Counted from the stretch's first letter, positions 7,097 through 13,204 are shown. The stretch: 13,204 bases of DNA from JAUWOY01 sp034431315 (GCA_034431315.1 DAOUDK010000098.1:1-13204), one strand, 5' to 3'. A program made the numbers and translations. Notes: generated by a model from the sequence alone, not told the origin.

Positions 7097-7321
7097 ATGG
7101 AAACAGTAGCGATCCCTCAGATCACTGAACGCCTGCAAAAACTGCCGACTGACAAACTTACCGCCGTGTACAACTTCGTTTCCTATCTGCTCGAGCGAGA
7201 AACTGCACAGACATCGCCGGAGAGGTTTTCAGAGGCCTTTCAGACCATGCTGGCATCTGAGGCTGTTCTTCGACGCGACTGGGATCGCCCCGAGGAAGAT
7301 GAAGCATGGGCAAGTTTGTGA
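7097..7321 (+). CDS. Antitoxin of PemK/MazF-type module
   Basis: A 74-residue protein lying just before, and overlapping by 16 bases, a PemK/MazF-like toxin gene. It begins METVAIPQITERLQKLPTDK, has a helical middle (AVYNFVSYLLERE) and closes with RRDWDRPEEDEAWASL, a C-terminal pattern I recognise from small antitoxins paired with PemK-like toxins. The acidic tail is probably the toxin-binding part. ATG 7097 is chosen because GAGG (7085-7088) is 8 bases upstream; ATG 7070 is in frame but has no such site. A TATAGT at 7075-7080 could be a -10, but no matching -35 is visible, so the promoter is unclear. No clear DNA-binding motif is seen. Confidence 0.75.
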   Translation: METVAIPQITERLQKLPTDKLTAVYNFVSYLLERETAQTSPERFSEAFQTMLASEAVLRRDWDRPEEDEAWASL

Positions 7322-7638
7322 AAGGTAATGTCGTCGTCACCCCGTTTCCTTTTTCGGATTTGAGCGCTGCCAAGAGACGACCGGCGTTAGTCATCGCCAC
7401 GCTTACCGGAGATGACGTGATCTTGTGCCAGATCACCAGCAAGTCCGTGGCGGACAGCTATGCTATCCATATCACGAATATTGACTTTACGAGCGGGGGC
7501 TTGCCCCGAGACAGTAATATTCGTCCGAACCGTATTTTTACGGCTGACGCAAACATTGTCTTGTATCGTGCCGGCGTGCTGACCGCGAAGAAAGTCCAGG
7601 AAGTCGTGGCGAAGATCATCCAGATTATAAGCGCATAA
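7306..7638 (+). CDS. PemK/MazF family toxin
   Basis: A 110-residue toxin of the PemK/MazF (CcdB-fold) family, expected to be a ribosome-dependent or -independent mRNA endonuclease. The N-terminal KGNVVVTPFPFSDLSAAKRR followed by PALVIA is the family hallmark (beta-strand, loop, RPA-V strand), and ILCQITSK and NIRPNRIFTAD correspond to later conserved strands and the linker around the active site. The start at 7306 lies inside the antitoxin gene, typical of coupled translation. The gene is full length. It ends the toxin-antitoxin cluster: a strong hairpin follows 17 bases after its stop codon. Confidence 0.87.
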   Translation: MGKFVKGNVVVTPFPFSDLSAAKRRPALVIATLTGDDVILCQITSKSVADSYAIHITNIDFTSGGLPRDSNIRPNRIFTADANIVLYRAGVLTAKKVQEVVAKIIQIISA

Positions 7639-7654
7639 CAGTCAGCGCACCTCG

Positions 7655-7691
7655 AAAGGGCCACTTGCGCGATTCGTGCAGGTGGCTCTTT
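7655..7691 (+). terminator. Hairpin terminator after the PemK/MazF module
   Basis: AAAGGGCCACTTGC (7655-7668) pairs with GCAGGTGGCTCTTT (7678-7691) across a 9-base loop, a 14-pair stem with two G-U wobbles. The following CTCTTGCC is only moderately T-rich, so termination may be partial, but placement between two transcription units fits. Confidence 0.65.
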
Positions 7692-7694
7692 CTC

Positions 7695-7722
7695 TTGCCA
7701 AAAGGCCGAAATCTGCTATACT
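7695..7722 (+). promoter_or_regulatory. Sigma70-type promoter for flavoprotein/glpD operon
   Basis: TTGCCA (7695-7700), 16-base spacer, TATACT (7717-7722). Transcription would begin near 7729, giving a leader of about 32 bases before the ATG at 7761. The hexamers equal those at 6280-6308. Confidence 0.7.
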
Positions 7723-7760
7723 ATTCGGGGCAGAACGAAGGTCATCACAGGAGGGAGTAC

Positions 7761-9440
7761 ATGGATATCCAAAATCTGCGCTGGTGGGGCTGGGGCACGC
7801 TGGATCAGTCCTTTGATTTGAAAGGCCGCACCGCCTTCTGGCCTGGGCTGGAGCGGATGCTGGAGTTGCCCAGGGAGCGGGAGCCACGCCCACCGGTCAC
7901 GCTGGAGAAGGTTGACCTGCGGCCCACCCGGCTCAATGACCGGCGGCTGACCTGGCTGCGCAAGCTGCTGGGCGACGAGGCGGTCTTCACCGACCGACGC
8001 ACCCGCGTCGAGCACGCCTACGGCAAGAGCTACCGCGACCTGGTCCGCGTGCGCGCCGGCTACGTTCCCCACCCGCCCGACGCCGTGGTCTACCCCACCG
8101 ATGAGGGCCAGGTGGCCGCGCTGCTGGCCTGGGCCGCCGATAGCGACGTCGCCGTCATCCCCTTCGGCGGCGGCAGTTCGGTGCTGGGCGGCGTTGAGCC
8201 CCAGCCTAGTGACCGACTCTGCATCACCCTCGACCTGGCGCGACTGGATCACGTGCTTTCGGTGGACCCGGTCTCACGCACGGCCCGCATCCAGGCCGGC
8301 GCGACTGGCCCGGAAGTGGAGGCCCAACTGAACGCGCAAGGCTTCACCCTGGGCCACTTCCCCCAGTCCTTCGAGTTCTCCACCCTGGGGGGATGGATCG
8401 TCACCCGCGCCGCCGGGCAGAACTCCATCGGCTACGGCAAGATTGAGGACATGACCCAGGCCGTGCGGGTCGTCACCCCGGTCGGCGTCGTGGAGACCCG
8501 CGATACTCCCGCCACCGCCGCCGGCCCCAGCGTTCTCTGGCAAATGATCGGCTCGGAGGGAACCTACGGCGTGCTGACCGAGGCCACCATGCACCTGCAT
8601 CCCCTGCCAGAAGTGCAGGACTACCGGGGGCTGCTCTTCCGCGCCCTCGACGACGGGCTGGCTGCCTTCCGCGACCTGATGCAGAGCGGCCTACACCCCG
8701 CCATCGTCCGCCTCTCCGACCCGTCCGAGACCGCCTCCTATGCCCTGATGTCCCACGAGCACCACGGCCTGCGCAAGCTGTTCGATAAGGCGATGGAGCG
8801 CTACCTGGGAATTCGCGGCTACGGTCTCGACGACAGTTGCCTGATGATCCTGGGCTTCGACGGCCGGCCCGACGACGTAGAGTATCGCCTGAATCTGGCG
8901 CTGGAGATCTGCCGCGACCATCGCGGGCTGCACCTGGGCCGCAGCCTCGGCCGCTCGTGGAAGCGCGACCGCTTCGCCCAACCCTACCTGCGCGATGACC
9001 TGCTGGGAAACGGCGTGCTGGTGGACACGCTGGAGACCGCCACCACCTGGTCGAATCTGATGCCGGTCTACCAGGCCATGACCGCCGCCATGAAAAACGC
9101 CATCGCGGCCACCGGCGGCGGCCCAGGCGTCGTGCTGACCCACGTCTCCCACGCCTACCCGCACGGCGCGTCGCTCTACTCCACCTTCCTGGGACGCCAG
9201 ACCTCGCCCGACCCGCTGGAGAACCAGGAGCAGTGGCGTACCATCAAGCGCCAGACGACGGAGGCGATCCTGGCCGCCGGCGGCACGCTGACCCACCACC
9301 ACGGCATAGGCCGCGACCACGCGCCCTGGCTGGAGAAGGAAATCGGCCCGCTGGCGATGCAGGCGCTGCACGCTCTCAAACAAACCCTTGATCCGGCCAA
9401 CATCATGAATCCCGGCGTACTATTGACGCCCGACGTTTGA
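7761..9440 (+). CDS. Alkyl-DHAP-synthase-like FAD-binding oxidoreductase
   Basis: A 559-residue flavoprotein of the vanillyl-alcohol-oxidase fold. ATG 7761 follows AGGAGG (7749-7754) and lies downstream of the promoter. It opens MDIQNLRWWGWG, as alkyldihydroxyacetonephosphate synthases (AGPS) do. The FAD domain has PFGGGSSVLGG (134-144) and GGWIVTRAAGQNSIGYGKIE (210-229). The catalytic half has SLYSTF with Y473 and the triple His H512-H514 in THHHGIG, matching the Tyr and His needed by eukaryotic AGPS. The C-terminus has LDPANIMNPG. In AGPS the enzyme swaps the acyl chain of acyl-DHAP for a fatty alcohol to make ether lipids; whether this bacterial homologue does so is inferred. Its neighbour glpD makes DHAP, which supports a role at that branch point. 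No acyl-DHAP-forming acyltransferase is in the window. A different 2-hydroxyacid or alcohol oxidase activity remains possible. Confidence 0.85.
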   Translation: MDIQNLRWWGWGTLDQSFDLKGRTAFWPGLERMLELPREREPRPPVTLEKVDLRPTRLNDRRLTWLRKLLGDEAVFTDRRTRVEHAYGKSYRDLVRVRAGYVPHPPDAVVYPTDEGQVAALLAWAADSDVAVIPFGGGSSVLGGVEPQPSDRLCITLDLARLDHVLSVDPVSRTARIQAGATGPEVEAQLNAQGFTLGHFPQSFEFSTLGGWIVTRAAGQNSIGYGKIEDMTQAVRVVTPVGVVETRDTPATAAGPSVLWQMIGSEGTYGVLTEATMHLHPLPEVQDYRGLLFRALDDGLAAFRDLMQSGLHPAIVRLSDPSETASYALMSHEHHGLRKLFDKAMERYLGIRGYGLDDSCLMILGFDGRPDDVEYRLNLALEICRDHRGLHLGRSLGRSWKRDRFAQPYLRDDLLGNGVLVDTLETATTWSNLMPVYQAMTAAMKNAIAATGGGPGVVLTHVSHAYPHGASLYSTFLGRQTSPDPLENQEQWRTIKRQTTEAILAAGGTLTHHHGIGRDHAPWLEKEIGPLAMQALHALKQTLDPANIMNPGVLLTPDV

Positions 9441-9445
9441 CGTTT

Positions 9446-9478
9446 TTCACGTTTTACGCTTCACGTTTTACGCTTCAC
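9446..9478. repeat. 14-bp short tandem repeat between operon genes
   Basis: TTCACGTTTTACGC occurs at 9446-9459 and 9460-9473, followed by a partial third unit TTCAC (9474-9478). It fills most of the 57-base gap between the flavoprotein stop and the glpD start. Function unknown; it is not a hairpin. Confidence 0.85.
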
Positions 9479-9484
9479 AAACTC

Positions 9485-9490
9485 AGGAGG
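9485..9490 (+). promoter_or_regulatory. Ribosome binding site fixing TTG start of glpD
   Basis: AGGAGG lies 7 bases before TTG 9498. The first in-frame ATG (codon 24) is too close to the FAD-binding strand and has no comparable site, so the TTG start is preferred. Confidence 0.75.
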
Positions 9491-9497
9491 TCAACCC

Positions 9498-11153
9498 TTG
9501 CTTGATCACAGTATCGCAAATTCCCGCCCCTTCTCCGCCGCCACCCGCGTCGAGAACCTGGACCGGATGGCCCAGGAGACCCTCGACCTGCTGATCATCG
9601 GCGGTGGTATCACCGGCGTGGCGGTGGCGCGCGATGCGGCGATGCGCGGCTTCCGCACGGCCCTGGTCGAGAAGGATGACTTCGGCAGCGGCACCAGCAG
9701 CCGCTCCTCGCGCCTGATCCACGGCGGCATCCGTTACCTGGAATACATGCAGTTGGGGCTGGTCTTCCAAAGCTGCAACGAACGGCGGACGATGCGCAGG
9801 ATCGCTCCGCGGCTGGTGCGCCCGCTGCCCTTCCTCTACCCGCTCTATCGAGGGCAGAAGCCGGCCCCGTGGAAGATGCGCCTGGGCCTCACCGTTTACG
9901 ATGCTATGGGGTTTTTCCGCAACGTGCAGAACCACCGCTGGTTGCAGCCGGACGAAGTGAAGCGGCGCGAGCCACTGGTGGCCGGCCGCGGCCTGCTGGG
10001 TGCGGCCCGCTTCTACGATGCCCGGGTTGATGACGCCCGCCTCACCCTGATCACGGCCAAAGCAGCCCACGCCCACGGCGCTCTGCTGGCCAACCACGCC
10101 CAGGTCGTCGGCCTGCTCCGGGCCGGGGAGCGCGTCGTCGGCGCTCAGGTGATGGACGAGAGGACCGGGCGCGAGATCGAGGTACGCGCTCGCGTGGTCA
10201 TCAACGCCACCGGCGTTTGGGTGGACGAGGTGCGTGAGTTGGATGAGCACTTCAAGGGCCAGATGACTCGCCCTAGCAAGGGAATCCACCTGGTCATCCC
10301 CCGCGCCAGGCTCACCAGCCAGCACGCCGTGGCCTTCGACGTGCCGCGCGACGGACGCCACGTCTTTCTCATTCCCTGGGGCGACTTCGCCCTCATCGGC
10401 ACCACTGATACCGACTACGACGGCCCGCTCGATGCCCCTGCCGCCACCCGCGAGGATGTGGAGTACCTGCTGGAGGCGGTACAGCACACCTTCCCTGGGG
10501 CTCAGATGAAGCCAGACGACGTCATCAGCACTTTCGCCGGTCTGCGTCCGCTGCTCTTCGCCGAGGGCGGGAGCTACGCTCTCTCGCGCGAGCACCAGAT
10601 AGTGGAGAGTCCATCGGGGTTGATCACCGTCGGCGGCGGCAAGCTGACCACCCACCGGCTGATGGGCAAGCAACTGACCGACCGCGCCGAGAAGCGGCTG
10701 GCCGAGGAATTCGGCGTGCATCAGCAGCACGATTGCCGCACCAAAGAGCCGCTGAGCGGTGCGCAATTCGGCCAGGCGCCGGTGTCGGGCCAGGATGAGC
10801 AAGTGTCCCGCCACCTGATGGAGACCTACGGCCCCGATGCGGCCTGGATAGCGGGCTGCGCCGAAGGCAACCCCGCCCTGGGCGAGCGCATCGTGCCTGA
10901 TCTGCCCTACCTGATGGCCGAGGTCGCCTACGCCGTGCAGCACGAGATGGCCCTCACCCTGGCCGATGCTCTCATCCGCCGCACCCACGTGATCTACGAG
11001 GTGCGCGATGGGGGTCTGGCCCGCGCTCCCGCCGTCGCCGACCTGATGGCGGAGCGGCTGGGCTGGGACGAGGCGGAGAGAGAGCGTCAGTTGGCCGAGT
11101 ACGAGCGACAGGTGGTCCTCACCCAGGCCTGGCGGGGGGAGCGGCACTGGTAG
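9498..11153 (+). CDS. glpD: Glycerol-3-phosphate dehydrogenase (FAD)
   Basis: A 551-residue GlpD-family dehydrogenase that oxidises sn-glycerol-3-phosphate to DHAP, passing electrons through FAD to the membrane quinone pool. The Rossmann motif LLIIGGGITGVAVARD (31-46, with G35, G37, G40) is followed by acidic E58 and the GlpD signature SRSSRLIHGGIRYLE (68-82). Later come PWGDFALIGTTDTDYDG, FAGLRPLL and GGGKLTTHR (379-387), which line FAD and substrate in the family, and a C-terminal helical DAO_C domain with TLADALIRRT. It starts with TTG, supported by AGGAGG. It lies 57 bases after the alkyl-DHAP-synthase-like gene without a terminator, so the two are probably co-transcribed; DHAP is the link between them. 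No glycerol kinase or transporter is adjacent, which weakens a purely catabolic reading. G/C-rich third positions match the upstream gene. Confidence 0.93.
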   Translation: MLDHSIANSRPFSAATRVENLDRMAQETLDLLIIGGGITGVAVARDAAMRGFRTALVEKDDFGSGTSSRSSRLIHGGIRYLEYMQLGLVFQSCNERRTMRRIAPRLVRPLPFLYPLYRGQKPAPWKMRLGLTVYDAMGFFRNVQNHRWLQPDEVKRREPLVAGRGLLGAARFYDARVDDARLTLITAKAAHAHGALLANHAQVVGLLRAGERVVGAQVMDERTGREIEVRARVVINATGVWVDEVRELDEHFKGQMTRPSKGIHLVIPRARLTSQHAVAFDVPRDGRHVFLIPWGDFALIGTTDTDYDGPLDAPAATREDVEYLLEAVQHTFPGAQMKPDDVISTFAGLRPLLFAEGGSYALSREHQIVESPSGLITVGGGKLTTHRLMGKQLTDRAEKRLAEEFGVHQQHDCRTKEPLSGAQFGQAPVSGQDEQVSRHLMETYGPDAAWIAGCAEGNPALGERIVPDLPYLMAEVAYAVQHEMALTLADALIRRTHVIYEVRDGGLARAPAVADLMAERLGWDEAERERQLAEYERQVVLTQAWRGERHW

Positions 11154-11171
11154 ATTGGCAGACTGGTTAGT

Positions 11172-11200
11172 TTGCATTACGGAGTTCGTTGGTGTATACT
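11172..11200 (+). promoter_or_regulatory. Sigma70-type promoter of the BrnT module
   Basis: TTGCAT (11172-11177), 17-base spacer, TATACT (11195-11200). Start would be near 11207, leaving a leader of about 14 bases with AAAGAGG (11208-11214) before the ATG. The left duplicate at 117 keeps the leader but has only a degraded -10 and no -35. Confidence 0.7.
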
Positions 11201-11220
11201 ATGCACCAAAGAGGTTTGCG

Positions 11221-11511
11221 ATGCGTTTACGATTTGAATGGAATAAGGAAAAAGCAGCTTCCAATGTCAAGAAGCACGGGATTAGCTTTTACGAAGCGCA
11301 AACAGTCTTTTATGACCGCCTGGCATACATCTTTGATGACGAAGTACACTCAGATGATGAGCCGCGCGAAATCATCATCGGACATTCAAGCAACAATCGT
11401 CTGTTGCTGGTCTGTTTCACAGAACGTGCCCCTGCGCTGATTCGCATTATTAGTGCGCGGCGGGCTACTAGAAGGGAGCGGAGAGATCATGAACAAAGCC
11501 GATATTCTTGA
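11221..11511 (+). CDS. brnT: BrnT family toxin
   Basis: A 96-residue BrnT toxin, a RelE-fold ribonuclease that arrests translation. The family pattern is complete: FEWNKEKAASNVKKHGISF (5-23), EAQTVFYD, the HSDDEPRE segment (from H43, with E47 and R49) and the C-terminal RIISARRATRRER. Length is normal. ATG 11221 has AAAGAGG 6 bases upstream and a good promoter at 11172-11200; an upstream in-frame ATG is absent, and the longer open frame begins before the promoter's -35. The last 23 bases overlap the antitoxin gene, so the pair is translationally coupled, toxin first, as usual for BrnT. It should be kept silent by the next gene's product, and possibly also by the orphan copy at 133-384. Confidence 0.92.
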   Translation: MRLRFEWNKEKAASNVKKHGISFYEAQTVFYDRLAYIFDDEVHSDDEPREIIIGHSSNNRLLLVCFTERAPALIRIISARRATRRERRDHEQSRYS

Positions 11512-11737
11512 ACACCAGACCGTGGCCCCCGACGACGACATGTTGCCGGAGTATCACTTTGACTATCGCCAAGCACGCCCCAATCGCTTTGCTACCGACA
11601 TAGTTGAGGGAAGTCTGATTGTTGTGCTGGAACCAGACATCGCTCAAGTGTTCAAGACCCCCGAAAGCATCCAGGCGGTTTTGCGGGCAATTGCTGGGGT
11701 GCTGTCCCAACAATCGCCGGAGACGGTGAGCGGTTGA
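11489..11737 (+). CDS. Antitoxin of the BrnT module (non-BrnA type)
   Basis: An 82-residue protein beginning MNKADILEHQTVAPDDDM. Its start at 11489 has GGGAGCGGAGAG upstream and lies 23 bases inside brnT. It does not show the classical BrnA ribbon-helix-helix tail; instead it has PEYHFDYRQARPNRFA and GSLIVVLEPDIAQVF, a pattern I know from small uncharacterised proteins next to BrnT-like toxins in Chloroflexota and cyanobacteria. The N-terminal half is acidic and probably flexible, and the C-terminal half (ESIQAVLRAIAGVLSQQ) probably helical. Position and overlap make it the cognate antitoxin by inference. A nearly identical copy without toxin is at 133-384. Confidence 0.78.
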   Translation: MNKADILEHQTVAPDDDMLPEYHFDYRQARPNRFATDIVEGSLIVVLEPDIAQVFKTPESIQAVLRAIAGVLSQQSPETVSG

Positions 11738-11754
11738 TCACAACTCCACTGTGA
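11738..11754. repeat. Small inverted repeat after antitoxin stop (right)
   Basis: TCACA (11738-11742) and TGTGA (11750-11754) around a 7-base centre, identical to the element at 385-401. The rest of the gap up to 11934 contains no gene I can support; a 77-codon open frame across it lacks a ribosome binding site and any recognisable motif. Confidence 0.3.
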
Positions 11755-11934
11755 CGAAGAACACCTATGGGGCTACATGCGCGGAGGGCAAGTACGCCGC
11801 AGGCACTCCGATAGCGGTACCTGTCACAGCGGTCGAGCACGACCATTTTCCTGCCTTTGAAGACAAAGTGACTACCCTACGGGCGTTCTCAATTGTTATG
11901 TCCGAGGCAAAAAACCAAGTTAAGGAGGAACAAA

Positions 11935-13110
11935 ATGCCACTCTTTGGACCACCCAATGTGGAGAAGCTGAAGGCAAAAGGTAACATCAAGGGCCTGATC
12001 AAGGCGTTGGGCTATAAGAAGGATGTGTCTATACGCCAGGATGCGGCAAGGGTGCTAGGACAAATCGGCGGTACTCGCGCGGTGGAGCCGCTCAGCACCG
12101 CCCTCAAGGATGACGATTGGCGCGTGCGCGGGGCCGCTGCCGAGGCACTGGTGCAGATCGGCGACGCCCGCGCCGTGGAGCCCCTCATCGCCGCCCTCAA
12201 GGATCGAGATTCGGATGTGCGCCGGGCCGCAGCCAGGGCGCTGGGAGCAATCGGCGATACCCGTGCTGTGGACCTCCTCTTCGCCGCCCTTTATGACGAA
12301 GATGCACGCGAGGCCGCTGCCAACGCGCTGGGACAAATCGGCGATGCCCGCGCTCTGGAGTCCCTCAGCACTGCCTTCAAGGATCGAAATAGCTATGTGC
12401 AGCGGGCCGCTGCCAAGGCGCTGGTGCAGATCGGCGATGTCCGCGCGGTGGAGTCGCTCATCGCCATTCTCAAGGAAGAGAATCCTTTGCCGCGCAGGGA
12501 GGCCGCCAAGGCGCTGGGACAAATCGGCGATGCCCGCGCTGCGGACCCCCTCTTCGCTGCCCTCAAGGATGACTACTGGGAGGTGCGCCGAGCCGCTACC
12601 AAGGCGCTGAAACATCTTGGCTGGCAGCCAGCTACACCTGAGTCGAGAGCAATCTATTGCATTGCGATGGAGGCTTGGGACGAGTGTGTGAAGATCGGCT
12701 CGCCCGCCGTGGAGCCCCTCATCACTGCCCTCCACTATGTGCCCAAAGCCGCTGCCAAGGCACTGGGAGAAATCGGCGATGCCCGTGCGGTAGAGCCCCT
12801 CATCGTCGCCCTCAAGGATGAGCATTGGGACGTGCGCTGGGCCGCTGCCGAGGCGCTGGGGCAGATCGGCGATGCCCGCGCCGTGGAACCCCTCAGCACT
12901 GCCCTCCACGATGTGCCCAAAGCCGCTGCCAACGCGCTGTTGCAGATCGGCGATGCCCGCGCGGTGGAGCCCCTCATCGCCGCCCTCAAAGATTACGAAA
13001 GCACAGACATGCGCAAGGCCGCTGCCGAAGCGCTGGCGCAGATCGGCGATGCCCGCGCCGTGGAACCCCTCATTGCCTCTATCCGCCACCTAGTACTCTG
13101 TCAACCGTGA
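11935..13110 (+). CDS. HEAT-repeat protein (PBS-lyase-like)
   Basis: A 391-residue helical-repeat protein. ATG 11935 is fixed by AAGGAGG (11922-11928) six bases upstream and by the conserved opening MPLFGPPNVEKLKAKGN. Repeats of 31 residues (DARAVEPLIAALKD...AAAEALGQIG) run at about 15-45, 46-76, 77-107, 108-136 (short), 137-167, 168-198 and 199-229; then an insertion at 230-257 (WQPATPESRAIYCIAMEAWD, ECVKIGSP), then 258-281, 282-312, 313-339 and 340-371. Two of the later repeats are shortened to a VPKAAA form. The last (372-391) has only its first helix and ends RHLVLCQP, suggesting truncation or a natural cap. Such proteins are protein-binding scaffolds; similarity to phycobilin lyases is structural and no lyase activity is implied. 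No signal peptide, so probably cytoplasmic. Partner unknown. Confidence 0.88.
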   Translation: MPLFGPPNVEKLKAKGNIKGLIKALGYKKDVSIRQDAARVLGQIGGTRAVEPLSTALKDDDWRVRGAAAEALVQIGDARAVEPLIAALKDRDSDVRRAAARALGAIGDTRAVDLLFAALYDEDAREAAANALGQIGDARALESLSTAFKDRNSYVQRAAAKALVQIGDVRAVESLIAILKEENPLPRREAAKALGQIGDARAADPLFAALKDDYWEVRRAATKALKHLGWQPATPESRAIYCIAMEAWDECVKIGSPAVEPLITALHYVPKAAAKALGEIGDARAVEPLIVALKDEHWDVRWAAAEALGQIGDARAVEPLSTALHDVPKAAANALLQIGDARAVEPLIAALKDYESTDMRKAAAEALAQIGDARAVEPLIASIRHLVLCQP

Positions 13111-13204
13111 TTTGATGGGTAAACTTTGTTCACTGGAGTCTGGACAAGCTCGCTTCCTCCTACCACATATAGTAGCAATTGATTGGAATGCACCTGCATA
13201 TAGT
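13111..13204. other. Right edge, no supported gene
   Basis: No gene is seen. CATATAGT occurs twice, at 13166-13173 and 13197-13204, and the last TATAGT could be a -10 with TTGATT (13179-13184) at a short 14-base spacing. The window ends before this can be judged. Confidence 0.3.

Larger units (their letters stand above)
11205..11762 (+). repeat. Direct repeat, right copy (with intact toxin)
   Basis: Right-hand partner of the repeat at 117-409. Shared segments are 11205-11232 and 11498-11762; the intervening 11233-11497 (265 bases, most of brnT) is present only here. The two copies lie about 11 kb apart in the same orientation. Confidence 0.93.

Noticed and set aside
9483..11177. 564-codon antisense open frame opposite glpD
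   Set aside because: A G/C-rich third-position gene routinely leaves an open frame on the other strand; GlpD motifs on the + strand are unambiguous and the antisense product shows no recognisable domain.
117..11762. Composite transposon with the antitoxin repeats as terminal elements
   Set aside because: The repeats encode no transposase, have no terminal inverted repeats, and no target-site duplication is apparent; duplication and deletion explain them.
11751..11984. 77-codon open frame between the antitoxin and HEAT genes
   Set aside because: No ribosome binding site, overlaps the HEAT gene start, and no motif; the region better fits a spacer.
12055..13089. Antisense and alternate-frame open frames across the HEAT gene
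   Set aside because: The 93-base periodicity of the repeats keeps several frames open; only the + frame gives a known repeat fold with a ribosome binding site.
11935..13110. Phycobilin lyase
   Set aside because: HEAT repeats of this kind are shared by many scaffolds; nothing else in the window relates to phycobiliproteins.

Overview
The window looks like a piece of a Chloroflexota chromosome (Anaerolineae/Caldilineae-like). That placement rests on family resemblance, not on a search: a very large secreted protein with Thr-Pro linkers and a C-terminal YLPLV motif, a DUF433/DUF5615 toxin-antitoxin pair, a HEAT-repeat protein beginning MPLFGPPNVEKLKAKGN, and a bacterial alkyl-DHAP-synthase-like flavoprotein beside GlpD. 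All convincing genes are on the + strand. Base use is mosaic: the flavoprotein/glpD pair is strongly G/C at third codon positions, while the toxin-antitoxin genes and the N-terminal half of the giant gene are visibly less so.

Layout. (1) 117-409: a solitary antitoxin gene, 98% identical at DNA level to the antitoxin of the BrnT module at 11.2-11.7 kb, but with the toxin body cleanly missing, so the toxin's first four codons are fused in frame to the antitoxin. (2) 571-6276: a 1901-residue exported modular protein: signal peptide, PsbP-like domain, M23 metallopeptidase with intact catalytic residues, four Ig-like repeats (two nearly identical), Thr/Pro linker, seven 47-50-residue repeats expected to form a seven-bladed beta-propeller, an unassigned domain, second Thr/Pro linker, then cohesin-like, carboxypeptidase-regulatory-like, type I dockerin and second cohesin-like domains. 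(3) 6280-7638: two type II toxin-antitoxin modules (DUF433/DUF5615 and an antitoxin/PemK-MazF pair), each with overlapping genes, closed by a hairpin terminator at 7655-7691. (4) 7695-11153: a sigma70-type promoter, an alkyldihydroxyacetonephosphate-synthase-like FAD enzyme and a TTG-started glpD, probably one operon around DHAP/glycerol-3-phosphate and perhaps ether-lipid synthesis. (5) 11172-11737: a complete BrnT toxin module with a non-BrnA-type antitoxin. (6) 11935-13110: a HEAT-repeat protein with a characteristic internal insertion and an abrupt C-terminal end.

The most interesting points are the toxin-deleted, in-frame antitoxin copy 11 kb from its parent-like module, the cohesin-dockerin-cohesin ending of an M23/propeller surface protein, and the pairing of an ether-lipid-type flavoenzyme with GlpD. 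I did not see an unmistakable new defence or mobile system; there is no transposase, CRISPR array, tRNA or rRNA.
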